Assembly (NCBI GenBank): GCA_050301795.1
Contig: JBNKZU010000015.1
Span: 186,001-250,000 of the forward strand
Length of the DNA: 64,000 nt
Source of the DNA: JBNKZU01 sp050301795
Lineage (GTDB): Bacteria > Pseudomonadota > Gammaproteobacteria > Thiohalomonadales > Thiohalomonadaceae
Direction of reading: 5' to 3'
Positions 16,476 through 25,388 of the stretch are shown here, piece after piece; the stretch's first letter is position 1, and every line of letters begins with the position of its first letter. A model generated the notes under the pieces. It made no database searches. It saw nothing but the letters and a program-made list of their open reading frames with translations, and had not been told where the DNA came from. The translations under genes were made by a program, and so were the position numbers.

Positions 16476-17309
16476 CTATTCAGAACCAACCTCTTCTATA
16501 GCGTGTGCATGGGTGAGTCGGATCAATGGCGCCCCCTTACTCCAGTGAACCCATCCTCGAATTGTGATCGTTATTCCCTTTAACCGTGACGGTAGCTTTC
16601 CATGAGATTGAAAGCTTTGCAGATGTTCATTACGGATTAACGCCTTTATTCCGTTACCAAAATTGAGTAACCATGCGCTCTTCTTCTTTTCAATGCTCAG
16701 CACTTTTCCTTTAAGTCGGCGGAACAGGTTTCTTGATCGATGAGCCTCTTCAATAGGTGCAACCTGATATTGAGATAACTGCCAAATCCCACGTTGATTA
16801 ATTCTGGCGATTCGCTCTGTAGCAATGTATTGATCCAGCCTGGAGATGTTGGGCAATATGATGGTCACATGGGCATGTCCCTGCTCCAGCATCAGTTGAT
16901 TGATATTCTCCCCATCTTCGTCAATCAGGTGCGCAAGCAGTCGATGGTATTTATCCTCGCGCTCCTTGCCAAACTCCAAACGAACCTTTTTCCCCTCTAT
17001 TCGTTTTTTCAGGAACGCGGTCGCCTCTTCGCCGCCCTCCTGTCCTGGTCGATTGCGGTGCGCTATCTCTGGCGCATTAATTCCAATCAATCGAACATGG
17101 CGGCCATCCTTCAGGATCACGGTATCACCATCAAGAACCTTGCTAACACTAAAGTAGCCATAACCGGTATCTATCTCCAGCGGCTTTGCGTTAGTGCCTT
17201 GTGCTCTGTCACCGTAATGGGTGTTACCCAATTCGTCCTGCCAACGGTAAACCGACTCGGCATTCAGGTTGGTAGCAATCAAAAGCAACAGCAGAATCAG
17301 CGATTTCAT
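16476..17309 (-). CDS. Exported thermonuclease-like protein with DUF4124-type start
   Basis: The mature protein follows a clear signal peptide (MKSLILLLLLIATNLNA). A short N-terminal module YRWQDELGNTHYGDRA matches DUF4124. A staphylococcal-nuclease-like domain follows from about residue 50: VSKVLDGDTVILKDGRHVRL, the conserved GINAPE, then EREDKYHRLLAHL. The catalytic Asp, Arg and Glu positions appear kept. A C-terminal beta-rich region of about 90 residues (RLKGITITIRGWVHWSKGAP) is extra and OB-like. It probably degrades nucleic acids in the periplasm or outside. I start at the ATG giving the signal peptide; a TTG 10 codons upstream is less likely. Confidence 0.85.
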   Translation of the reverse strand: MKSLILLLLLIATNLNAESVYRWQDELGNTHYGDRAQGTNAKPLEIDTGYGYFSVSKVLDGDTVILKDGRHVRLIGINAPEIAHRNRPGQEGGEEATAFLKKRIEGKKVRLEFGKEREDKYHRLLAHLIDEDGENINQLMLEQGHAHVTIILPNISRLDQYIATERIARINQRGIWQLSQYQVAPIEEAHRSRNLFRRLKGKVLSIEKKKSAWLLNFGNGIKALIRNEHLQSFQSHGKLPSRLKGITITIRGWVHWSKGAPLIRLTHAHAIEEVGSE

Positions 17310-17415
17310 TGTTCTTTTACGGTTATTAGAAAGCGTCAAAGATACAACATCCCCGCAAGGAATCGAATATGAATATTGAGGGTGAGGGATTAATGGTTCG
17401 GATTAGGATAACAAC

Positions 17416-20400
17416 ATGATAGAATCTCCGCCTTTTCAAATAGTTACCTTAAAGACGATGGCAAATCACTACACCGGAAAACAGAGTCAACAACTTTTGG
17501 CCGCTCTTGAATCGAGGATCCTGATCCTCGATGGCGCGATGGGAACCATGATTCAGCGCTATAAACTCGAAGAGTCTGACTATCGCGGTGAGCGCTTTGC
17601 CGACTGGGACAGCGATCTCAAGGGTAACAACGACCTGCTGAATCTGACCCAACCCCATATCATTCAGGAGATCCACGAGGCCTATCTGGAGGCCGGTGCC
17701 GACATTATTGAGACCAACACCTTTAACGCCACCACGGTCTCGATGGAAGATTATGGCATGCAGGCGCTGGTCGCCGAGCTGAATCTTGAGGGCGCGAAGG
17801 TTGCCCGTGCTGCTGCCGACAAATATGCCACTGCTGATCGCCCCCGTTTTGTCGCGGGGATACTTGGCCCAACAGGTAAAACCTGCTCGATCTCACCGGA
17901 TGTCAATGATCCGGGCAAGCGCAACATTACCTTCGACCAACTTGTTACCGCTTACTCCGAGGCGACCCATGCGCTGATCGAGGGCGGCATCGACATCGTA
18001 TTGATCGAGACCATCTTCGACACCCTGAACGCCAAGGCCGCCATCTTTGCAGTCGAGAGTGTCTTTGAAGAGCTGGGTGTGCGGCTGCCGATCATGATCT
18101 CCGGCACTCTCGCCGATGCCTCTGGTCGCACCCTCTCGGGGCAGACCGCTGAGGCGTTCTGGAACTCCCTGAGCCACGCCAATCCGATCAGCTTTGGCTT
18201 TAACTGTGCGCTTGGAGCCAGCGAGCTACGCCAGTATGTTGAGGAGGTTTCGAAGATCGTTACCTGCCGCGTTAATGTCCACCCCAACGCCGGACTGCCA
18301 AATGCGTTTGGCGGCTACGACGAAACCCCGCAGATGATGGCCGAACAACTTGGCGAGTGGGCAAGATCGGGATTTCTGAATATCGTTGGCGGCTGCTGCG
18401 GTACCAACCCCGACACCATCGCCGCGATTGCCGAGGCAGTTGCGTCCTATCCGCCACGCCAGATCCCGGTTGTTGAGAAAGAGTGCCGCCTTGCTGGGTT
18501 AGAGCCATTTAACATCAGTGAAAGCTCGCTGTTTGTGAATGTAGGCGAGCGCGCCAACGTCACCGGATCGGCGATGTTCAAGCGCCTGATTCTGGAAGAG
18601 AAGTATGAAGAGGCGCTTTCGGTCTGTCAGGAACAGGTTGAGAACGGCGCACAGATCATCGACATCAACATGGATGAGGCGATGCTTGATGGCGAAAAGG
18701 CGATGGTCACCTTCCTGAACCTGATCGCCTCCGAGCCGGAGATCGCCAGGGTGCCGATTATGCTTGACTCCTCAAAGTGGGAGATCATCGAAGCCGGTCT
18801 CAAATGTATTCAGGGCAAGGGGGTTGTGAACTCCATCTCGCTCAAGGAGGGGGAGGAGAAGTTCATCCGCCAGGCGAGGTTGCTGCGTAAATATGGCGCC
18901 GCCGTTATCGTGATGGCCTTTGATGAGGATGGCCAGGCCGATACCTACACACGTAAGGTCGAGATCTGCAAACGCTCCTATGACATTCTGGTGAATGTGG
19001 TTGGCTATCCGGCTGAAGATATTATCTTTGACCCGAATATCTTTGCGGTCGCCACCGGCATTGATGATCACAATAACTACGCCGTTGATTTTATTGAAGC
19101 CACGGGCTGGATTAAACAAAACCTGCCCCATGCGATGATCTCCGGCGGGGTCTCCAATGTGTCGTTCTCGTTCCGTGGCAATAATCCGGTGCGCGAGGCG
19201 ATCCATTCGGTCTTTCTCTACCACGCGATCAAACAGGGCATGACCATGGGCATCGTCAATGCCGGAATGCTCTCAGTCTACGACGACCTGCCCGCAGAGC
19301 TGCGCGATGCAGTTGAGGATGTGGTGCTAAACCGCTCGCCCGATGCCACCGATAAATTACTGGCGATTGCCGACAGCTATCGTGGTGATGGCACAACGGC
19401 CAAAAAAGAGGATCTGGAGTGGCGAAGCTGGTCGGTTGAAAAGCGCATTGAACACGCCATGGTGAAAGGCATTGATGCCTACATCGTTGAGGATACCGAA
19501 GAGGCACGCCAGAGCTTTGCCGAGCCGATCGAGGTCATCGAAGGGCCGTTAATGTCCGGCATGAACAGCGTCGGCGATCTCTTTGGTGAAGGAAAGATGT
19601 TCCTGCCGCAGGTGGTTAAATCGGCACGGGTAATGAAAAAGGCCGTTGCCCATCTGATCCCCTACATTGAGGCCGCAAAGGGCGAAGGCACACGCGCCGC
19701 AGGCAAGATCCTGATGGCGACCGTAAAGGGCGATGTTCACGATATTGGCAAGAATATTGTTGGCGTGGTGTTGCAGTGCAATAACTTTGAGGTCATCGAC
19801 CTTGGCGTAATGGTGCCTGTCAACAGGATCCTCGAAGAAGCGAAAAAGCACAAAGTCGATATTATCGGTCTCTCCGGCCTGATCACCCCATCACTTGAAG
19901 AGATGGAGCATATCGCCAAAGAGATGCAGCGCCTTGATTACAAGATGCCGATCATGCTTGGCGGCGCAACAACATCAAAGGCACACACCGCAGTGAAGAT
20001 CGACCAGCACTACGATCAACCAACCATTTGGGTGAAGGATGCCTCGCGCGCGGTGGGTGTGGCGCAAAACCTGATCAGCAAGGAGTTTCGCGCAGGGTTT
20101 GTGGCGGATATCACCCGAGAGTATGAACAGGTCAGAACCGCACACGCCGACCGCCAGAACAAAACTGTACTGGTCACGCTGGAAGAGGCACGTAACAACC
20201 GCGTGCAGATTGAGTGGGAAAACTACACCCCACCAATTCCAAAAGTACTCAACTCCCTCTCTCCTGATGGGGGAGAGGATTGGGGTGAGGGGGTATCAGT
20301 ACAACCCTCCGGTTCAGGTGCGATTATCACCTTTAATAACATCAACCTTAATGAACTGACGCCCTATATTGACTGGACATTCTTCTTCCATGCGTGGGAG

Positions 20401-21249
20401 CTAAAAGGGCGCTATCCACAGATACTGGACGACGCACAAAAGGGCGAAGAGGCACGCAAGCTGTTTGCCGATGCCGAGGCGATGCTGGCACAGATTATTA
20501 ACGAGGGTTGGTTACAGGCCAATGCTGTAGTTGGACTCTTCCCGGCCAGTAGTGATGATGACGATCTGATCGTCTGGAACCAGACAGGCAAGGCCGAGCG
20601 CCTGCACTTCCTGCGTCAACAGAAGCAGCAACCGGAAGGAACCCCCAACTACTGCCTCGCAGACTTTGTCGCCCCGGTTGAATCCTCACTCCAGGACTTT
20701 GTCGGTATGTTTGCCTGCACCGCAGGGCATGGCATTGATGAAAAGGTGAAGGCATTTGAGGCCGCGCATGACGACTACAGTGCGATCATGTTAAAAGCGA
20801 TTGCTGACCGACTGGCAGAAGCACTGGCAGAGTGGTTGCACCTGAAAGTGCGTAGAGAGCTATGGGGATACGAAGTGCATGAAGGCACAAGTGTCGCGGG
20901 AGAGAGGACGTCGGAAGCGACTGCCAGTGATGACATTGATTACGAAGCACTCATTCGTGAAGAGTACACAGGTATTCGCCCGGCACTCGGCTACCCGGCA
21001 TCACCAGACCATACCGAAAAGGATATCGTCTGGAACATTCTTGATGTCGATAACCGTGCAGGAATTACCCTAACCGAATCAAAAGCGATGATCCCGACCG
21101 CGTCGGTGTCAGGTCTTTACTTTAGCCATCCAGACTCTCGCTACTTTGCCGTCAGCAAAATAGCAAAAGATCAGATCGCAGATTACACAGAACGAAAAGG
21201 GATGGAGGTTAGCGAAGTGGAGAAGTGGTTAGCGCCGAATATAGGCTAA
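17416..21249 (+). CDS. metH: Cobalamin-dependent methionine synthase MetH
   Basis: At 1277 residues this is the full four-module enzyme that methylates homocysteine using methyltetrahydrofolate. The homocysteine/zinc domain has ILDGAMGTMIQ and GGCCGTNPDTI. The folate domain has VNVGERANVTGSAMF. The cobalamin domain has MSGMNSVGDLFGEGKMFLPQ and DVHDIGKNIVGVVL, whose His ligates cobalt. The SAM reactivation domain contains RPALGYPASPDHTEK. Between the cobalamin and reactivation domains, around residues 945-962, an in-frame dispersed repeat lengthens the linker. The first ATG has AGGATA upstream; a second ATG at 17458 matches the usual homolog start. No cobalamin riboswitch fits in the 76-base gap upstream. 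Confidence 0.97.
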   Translation: MIESPPFQIVTLKTMANHYTGKQSQQLLAALESRILILDGAMGTMIQRYKLEESDYRGERFADWDSDLKGNNDLLNLTQPHIIQEIHEAYLEAGADIIETNTFNATTVSMEDYGMQALVAELNLEGAKVARAAADKYATADRPRFVAGILGPTGKTCSISPDVNDPGKRNITFDQLVTAYSEATHALIEGGIDIVLIETIFDTLNAKAAIFAVESVFEELGVRLPIMISGTLADASGRTLSGQTAEAFWNSLSHANPISFGFNCALGASELRQYVEEVSKIVTCRVNVHPNAGLPNAFGGYDETPQMMAEQLGEWARSGFLNIVGGCCGTNPDTIAAIAEAVASYPPRQIPVVEKECRLAGLEPFNISESSLFVNVGERANVTGSAMFKRLILEEKYEEALSVCQEQVENGAQIIDINMDEAMLDGEKAMVTFLNLIASEPEIARVPIMLDSSKWEIIEAGLKCIQGKGVVNSISLKEGEEKFIRQARLLRKYGAAVIVMAFDEDGQADTYTRKVEICKRSYDILVNVVGYPAEDIIFDPNIFAVATGIDDHNNYAVDFIEATGWIKQNLPHAMISGGVSNVSFSFRGNNPVREAIHSVFLYHAIKQGMTMGIVNAGMLSVYDDLPAELRDAVEDVVLNRSPDATDKLLAIADSYRGDGTTAKKEDLEWRSWSVEKRIEHAMVKGIDAYIVEDTEEARQSFAEPIEVIEGPLMSGMNSVGDLFGEGKMFLPQVVKSARVMKKAVAHLIPYIEAAKGEGTRAAGKILMATVKGDVHDIGKNIVGVVLQCNNFEVIDLGVMVPVNRILEEAKKHKVDIIGLSGLITPSLEEMEHIAKEMQRLDYKMPIMLGGATTSKAHTAVKIDQHYDQPTIWVKDASRAVGVAQNLISKEFRAGFVADITREYEQVRTAHADRQNKTVLVTLEEARNNRVQIEWENYTPPIPKVLNSLSPDGGEDWGEGVSVQPSGSGAIITFNNINLNELTPYIDWTFFFHAWELKGRYPQILDDAQKGEEARKLFADAEAMLAQIINEGWLQANAVVGLFPASSDDDDLIVWNQTGKAERLHFLRQQKQQPEGTPNYCLADFVAPVESSLQDFVGMFACTAGHGIDEKVKAFEAAHDDYSAIMLKAIADRLAEALAEWLHLKVRRELWGYEVHEGTSVAGERTSEATASDDIDYEALIREEYTGIRPALGYPASPDHTEKDIVWNILDVDNRAGITLTESKAMIPTASVSGLYFSHPDSRYFAVSKIAKDQIADYTERKGMEVSEVEKWLAPNIG
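20253..20293 (+). repeat. Dispersed G-rich hairpin repeat inserted in frame in metH
   Basis: The sequence reads CTCCCTCTCTCC, TGAT, GGGGGAGAGG, then ATTGGGGTGAGGGGG. It is a hairpin with a G-rich tail of the kind found as intergenic dispersed repeats in many proteobacteria. Here it is translated as SLSPDGGEDWGEGVS without breaking the metH frame. Confidence 0.6.
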
Positions 21250-21267
21250 CTAAAAAATATTCAGATC

Positions 21268-21344
21268 GTTGGTTGGGGTGAGGTTACGAACCCCAACATC
21301 ACCGTACCTTTTTTGTTGGGCTTCACAAGTTCAGCCCAACCTAC
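21268..21344 (-). repeat. REP doublet (BIME)
   Basis: Two facing hairpins: GTTGGGG (21272-21278) with CCCCAAC (21291-21297), and GTTGGGCT with AGCCCAAC followed by CTAC (21315-21344). Outer GGTTGGG and CCCAACC also pair. The left tetranucleotide is degenerate. It follows the metH stop and precedes the convergent channel gene, so it may also act as a transcription barrier. Confidence 0.65.
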
Positions 21345-21353
21345 CGTGCTACG

Positions 21354-22088
21354 TTACATTTCGCCTTTTTCCTCACGACGAGCTTGTGAAAGTGCGCTTG
21401 AAATGATCCCTGCAGGAGCCGCAACAATTCCTATCCCAATCATAAGCACAAAGAACGTAAAAAAACGCCCCCAAAACGTTATTGGATAAACGTCTCCATA
21501 GCCAACTGTTGTAAGTGTAGCAAGCGCCCACCAAAGACTATGAATGATAGACTTGAATGTGTCCGGCTGAGCATCATTCTCAAAGTAATAAATCCCGGTT
21601 GCTGAAACATACAAAAGGATGACTGTGAGAAATAGATACAGAACTAACTCTTCACGCGCAATCTCAAATGCTCGTTTCATACGGGTCATTGCTGTATTGT
21701 AGCGACCAATTTTTAGCAGCCTAAGAACTCTTAGGAGACGGAATGCGCGAGCTGCACGCAGGTCAATGCCACCATACCCGAGAGCGAGTGTAATGTAGAA
21801 TGGTGAAATAGCTAAAAAATCAATGACCCCGCCAAAACTCAAGACGTAATCCCGCTTCCGATCAGCGATGTATAACCTGAGAAAATATTCCGCTGTAAAT
21901 AGCAATGTCACTACAGCCTCTGAGATATCCAGAAACTGAACAGTGAACTCACTTAGGCTTGGTAGTGTCTCGATAGTTAGTGTAATGATGGAATAGATGA
22001 TAAGGCATAACACCACCCAATCAAAGATGCGCCCGGCTCTTGTATCTGTCCCCTCGACAACTTGTTTAATATGTGTGCGAATATTCAT
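21354..22088 (-). CDS. Voltage-gated potassium channel family protein
   Basis: A six-helix ion channel of about 244 residues. S1 begins DWVVLCLIIYSIITL, and S4 has regularly spaced arginines (RAARAFRLLRVLRLLKIGRY). The pore loop contains the K+ filter TTVGYGD before S6 (FFVLMIGIGIVAAPAGIIS). There is no large cytoplasmic RCK domain, so it is a minimal KvAP/Kch-like channel. I start at the internal ATG (MNIRTHIKQV), where homologs usually begin; the frame is open to an ATG at 22166, adding 26 residues of no clear character. No strong ribosome binding site decides it. It is convergent with metH. Confidence 0.85.
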   Translation of the reverse strand: MNIRTHIKQVVEGTDTRAGRIFDWVVLCLIIYSIITLTIETLPSLSEFTVQFLDISEAVVTLLFTAEYFLRLYIADRKRDYVLSFGGVIDFLAISPFYITLALGYGGIDLRAARAFRLLRVLRLLKIGRYNTAMTRMKRAFEIAREELVLYLFLTVILLYVSATGIYYFENDAQPDTFKSIIHSLWWALATLTTVGYGDVYPITFWGRFFTFFVLMIGIGIVAAPAGIISSALSQARREEKGEM

Positions 22089-22285
22089 AAAATATTTAAC
22101 CGTTATTATCTTACGGGCACGATAGTTGTGTTTTATGTGGGCAACGCAATATTGATAATATGCCATGAAGGGTTCTGTCCTGTTTCATCTCCTCTCCTTG
22201 CCCCTGATGCTGCTGTTTTGAAATCACGTGATATGTGATGGTAAACATATCACTGCATCTGTTTGATGCAAAGCCTGATCTATAG

Positions 22286-22301
22286 CGCGGCTAAAGCCGC
22301 G
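22286..22301. repeat. Short perfect hairpin CGCGGC-TAAA-GCCGCG
   Basis: A GC-rich 6-bp palindrome 30 bases after the stop of the minus-strand response regulator fragment. It lacks a T-run on either strand, so intrinsic termination is weak at best. Nothing else is visible in the 22167-22330 gap. Confidence 0.35.
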
Positions 22302-22330
22302 TTTCCTCATAACGAAACCAACAAACCTCG

Positions 22331-22576
22331 TTATTTCTTCAGATAATCCACTTTCTGTTCGGTCACACCAGAGAATTTTTCTGCTCTTAGATCTTCTTCT
22401 GAAATGGCGGCATCCAGCTCTTCGGGAGTAAACAGGTCTTTGGTGATCTTGAGATTGAATTTGTATAGATGGCAGCGGCCTGGTTCGTCGTCTGAGCGAT
22501 CGATGAAGACTGTCACTTCCTTTCCTTCACCGATCAGATCATAGGAGATCATGTTCTGGATATTTTTATGAACCAC
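22331..22576 (-). CDS. Displaced C-terminal half of the adjacent response regulator
   Basis: The frame from GTG at 22576 gives 81 residues with no recognised motif, acidic at the end (EELDAAISEEDLRAEKF). The same frame stays open upstream, without a good start, through GLTKLKIVGVDHAFVVHK and KELRELKKRG. It meets the preceding response regulator at an A5 run (22643-22647). Deleting one A joins the two reading frames into a single protein of about 245 residues. I therefore read this as the C-terminal domain of a frameshifted gene rather than a separate gene. If translated alone it would need coupling to the upstream stop. Confidence 0.55.
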   Translation of the reverse strand: MVHKNIQNMISYDLIGEGKEVTVFIDRSDDEPGRCHLYKFNLKITKDLFTPEELDAAISEEDLRAEKFSGVTEQKVDYLKK

Positions 22577-22625
22577 AAATGCATGGTCAACTCCGACAAT
22601 TTTCAGTTTGGTTAAGCCTCTTTTT

Positions 22626-23072
22626 TTAAGTTCTCTTAACTCTTTTTAAATCACCAGAATTCATTGGGTTCTCCAGGTTGACTGTTATTTCACCGCTATC
22701 AAAAACAAGTTTAACCGACTTTACCGATAATTCCCTCAGCAGCCGATTTAATTCATCAGGTGTTGATGGTTTTTGAAGGAAGGCATCTACACCTGCCTCA
22801 AAAGCCTGCTCCTTATATTCCCTGCTGGAGGAAAAAGCCAGAACGGGCAGGTATTTGCTGTTTTTTCTTAATACTCTGGTTGCTGTTATGCCATCCATAT
22901 TCGGCATCTCCAGATCCATTAAACAGACGTCGTATGGCTTCAGTGCTTTATTAACAAGCTCAATCGCCTGCTGACCATCTGTGGCTATATCGAAGTCATA
23001 GCCGAAACTATTGATCATGCTGCCGACGACCAGCCGTATCACTTCATCATCTTCTGCTATTAAGACATTCAT
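22626..23072 (-). CDS. Response regulator receiver protein, probably frameshifted
   Basis: A 148-residue product. A complete receiver domain covers residues 1-120, with the acidic pair in IAEDDEV, the phosphoacceptor Asp in CLMDLEMPNMDG near residue 53, and the conserved Lys in FLQKPSTPDE. After it comes a beta-strand-like KLVFDSGEITVNLENP and then an abrupt basic tail, DLKRVKRT. That tail appears only because of an extra A in the run at 22643-22647; with one A less the frame continues into the downstream 81-residue frame. No sensor kinase is next to it; the nearest signalling gene is the divergent diguanylate cyclase 530 bases away. Confidence 0.8.
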   Translation of the reverse strand: MNVLIAEDDEVIRLVVGSMINSFGYDFDIATDGQQAIELVNKALKPYDVCLMDLEMPNMDGITATRVLRKNSKYLPVLAFSSSREYKEQAFEAGVDAFLQKPSTPDELNRLLRELSVKSVKLVFDSGEITVNLENPMNSGDLKRVKRT

Positions 23073-23604
23073 TGTCTTCTCCCTGTGTCAGATAAGCCGT
23101 ATCTGTTATATACATCTTTTCAGATAACCAATTAAATACTGTATTTAGGAATTATTCAATCCACCATGCTTTTATGGTGTTAGTACCTTTTCGTTAGCCC
23201 TTACTAGTTCAGCCCAACCGACCATATTTTGTGCATTTTGAATGCTAGGAATTTAGTCCTGGAAGGATGAAGCACCGAGGCGACTAATGCCACATTTTGA
23301 CACACAAAACCCATCTGTAGGTTGGGGTGAGGTTACGAACCCCAACACTATTGCAGCTTTTGTTGGGCTTCACGGGGTCAGATCTACCTGATTGTTTACA
23401 CGCTCTGGCGCCAGGGTTTAATGCCTTGGATGAGGCCGGTTTACGATCCTCAAATACCACATACCTTCAAATAGAGCTTCATCAGTTCTCTCTAATCCTC
23501 TGGATTATTAGAGACCATGTCGGCACCGATAGCCATATACTATAGTTGTAGTAAAAGTATCCGCGTGGTTAACTAGCTGTAATAACAATAATTATTTTAA
23601 CGGG
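23073..23604. other. Gene-free divergent region with two REP remnants
   Basis: The 532 bases between the response regulator and the diguanylate cyclase contain a degenerate REP (23193-23221), a nearly complete REP doublet (23317-23388), and otherwise no coding frame. I saw no c-di-GMP riboswitch core and no tRNA. Short frames running through the repeat look spurious. Confidence 0.6.
23317..23388 (-). repeat. REP doublet with one eroded half
   Basis: GTAG followed by GTTGGGG ... CCCCAAC is intact, then GTTGGGCTTCAC begins the second REP. Its closing arm has decayed to CAGATCTACC. It has the same layout as the 21.3 kb copy, close in sequence. Confidence 0.6.
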
Positions 23605-24723
23605 GTGAGCACTATTACCATACCGTATTTAAAACATCTGGTTAAGGCAGGGATCACCAGCAAGATGGGATTTGTTGAGCAACAACAGATCCGGCATGTT
23701 AATATTTTTGCTCTGGTCATTATCTTTGGTGCCTTGTTTTCCTTTGTGTTTGTCTCCCTAATGCTCAGGAATTTCCCTGATCTATATCTTGTGCTTCTGT
23801 TCTTTCTTTGCTTCGCAGGAATTACCGGTTCTTCCATCATCTATTTAAACTTTCTTCACAAATATGCTCTGGCAAAAAACATCTTTTTGGCTCTGGGCAT
23901 TGCCTTTGCCACAATTTTCAGTATCTCGATGGAGTTACAAATTGGTGCGGTCTTCTTCTTTTTGTTTGTACCATTTTTTTCATATCTGTTTTATGGCGCC
24001 TCAAAAAAGGCCAATCTTATTATTGTGTTTGGTAGTCTTTGTCTTATATCTGTATTGATCTATCACCAACACTTTGATCCTCTCTTTACATTTCCTCCTG
24101 AGGCCATCGAATCAGATCTCCTAATTAACACTGTACTTATTTATACCCTTATCTCATTTATCCTCTATTTCCAGTCCACTCTGGTTGAGCGAATTAACAA
24201 CCGTTTAGGATATCTATCGAACACGGATATTCTCACCGGTCTATCTAACCGCCAGCATTTTGATGCGTTTGTAAAAGTGGTCTGGGGAAATGCACAAAGA
24301 GCGAGGGTTCCGCTTTCGGCGCTTATGATTGATATCGATTTCTTTAAGAACTACAACGATTCATATGGACATATCAAGGGTGATGAATGTCTGAAAAAGA
24401 TCGCACACACAATACAGGAACCGGTTAAGCGCACCTCCGATATCGTGGCACGTTTTGGCGGTGAAGAGTTTATTATCGTTCTCTATTCAACCGAAATGGA
24501 TAATGCTGAGCGCATTGCCCAGATAATCTGCGATAAAGTCATGGCGTTGAATATCCCTCACAATCACTCACAGGTTGCTGATGTAGTCACGATAAGCTGT
24601 GGGGTGAGCTGTGTTATCCCTGACGAAACCAGTAGTTACATCGACCTAATTCAACAGGCCGATGATGCTTTGTATGTCGCCAAAAACTCAGGCAGAAATC
24701 AGGTTGTTATCAACAGACCCTAG
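23605..24723 (+). CDS. Membrane diguanylate cyclase (GGDEF)
   Basis: A 372-residue protein. About six hydrophobic helices occupy residues 30-195 (for example VIIFGALFSFVFVSLMLR, AVFFFLFVPFFSYLF). A GGDEF domain follows from about 205, starting TDILTGLSNRQHFDAF. The active-site motif is GGEEF (ARFGGEEFIIVLY), compatible with activity. The inhibitory I-site RxxD is present five residues earlier (RTSD), so product feedback is likely. It makes c-di-GMP from two GTP at the inner membrane. The start is GTG with GGGG just before it. Its stop shares CTAG with the convergent bioD stop. Confidence 0.9.
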   Translation: MSTITIPYLKHLVKAGITSKMGFVEQQQIRHVNIFALVIIFGALFSFVFVSLMLRNFPDLYLVLLFFLCFAGITGSSIIYLNFLHKYALAKNIFLALGIAFATIFSISMELQIGAVFFFLFVPFFSYLFYGASKKANLIIVFGSLCLISVLIYHQHFDPLFTFPPEAIESDLLINTVLIYTLISFILYFQSTLVERINNRLGYLSNTDILTGLSNRQHFDAFVKVVWGNAQRARVPLSALMIDIDFFKNYNDSYGHIKGDECLKKIAHTIQEPVKRTSDIVARFGGEEFIIVLYSTEMDNAERIAQIICDKVMALNIPHNHSQVADVVTISCGVSCVIPDETSSYIDLIQQADDALYVAKNSGRNQVVINRP

Positions 24724-25388
24724 CTGGTTTTAAGATGAGCTGCAATGAAAGCAGGATTGAGACTGCTTGAGTAGGGGACCACTCCCAAGCACGGCTCAGG
24801 GATCTGCTGTTGCAGTGTTTCGATATTAGCCTGCTGCTCATTCATTTGTGAAGTTATGCAGTTACCAATCCAGCCAGCGAATTGATGCCCATCACGTCTG
24901 ATCGCTTCAGCCGATAATAGTGCATGATTAATGCAGCCGAGTCTCAGAGCAACAATTAGTATTACGGGTAAATCGAGAAGTCCTGCCAATGCTGACATAT
25001 CACCATCTGACCCCAGTGGCACACGCCATCCGCCGGCTCCTTCGACAATGACATAATCACTGTTATTGGAGAGTGACTGATAATGGCTGACAATCTTTTT
25101 AAAGGATATATCCACACCGGCATTGGCCGCCGCAATATGTGGAGCCACTGGTTCGCTAAAGCGGTAGGGATTGATCGTATGATAATCAGCCTCCACATTA
25201 CTGCATTGTTGGAGTAGTAACGCATCCTCGTTTCTTAATCCATCAGCTGTTGTTTCGCAGCCGCTGGCGACGGGTTTCATTGCTGCGACCCGATAACCTT
25301 CACTAACCAGTTTGGTAATCAATCCTGCTGAGATCCAGCTCTTTCCAACCTCGGTATCGGTGCCAGTTATAAAATACCCTTTAGCCAT
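24720..25388 (-). CDS. bioD: Dethiobiotin synthetase BioD
   Basis: This 222-residue enzyme closes the ureido ring with CO2 and ATP to give dethiobiotin. The P-loop is GTDTEVGKS right after the start. KPVASGCE and the VEGAGGWRVPL motif are also diagnostic. I start at MAKGYFITG, whose ATG overlaps the bioC stop by 8 bases (ATGGCTAA). The open frame continues nine codons upstream inside bioC without homology. It is the last gene of the bioBFHCD operon. Confidence 0.95.
   Translation of the reverse strand: MAKGYFITGTDTEVGKSWISAGLITKLVSEGYRVAAMKPVASGCETTADGLRNEDALLLQQCSNVEADYHTINPYRFSEPVAPHIAAANAGVDISFKKIVSHYQSLSNNSDYVIVEGAGGWRVPLGSDGDMSALAGLLDLPVILIVALRLGCINHALLSAEAIRRDGHQFAGWIGNCITSQMNEQQANIETLQQQIPEPCLGVVPYSSSLNPAFIAAHLKTS

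Noticed and set aside
16794..17372. Plus-strand frame of 192 codons
   Set aside because: Antisense to the nuclease gene, which has a signal peptide and catalytic motifs.
17340..17415. Cobalamin riboswitch before metH
   Set aside because: The 76-base gap is too short and lacks the B12-box core.
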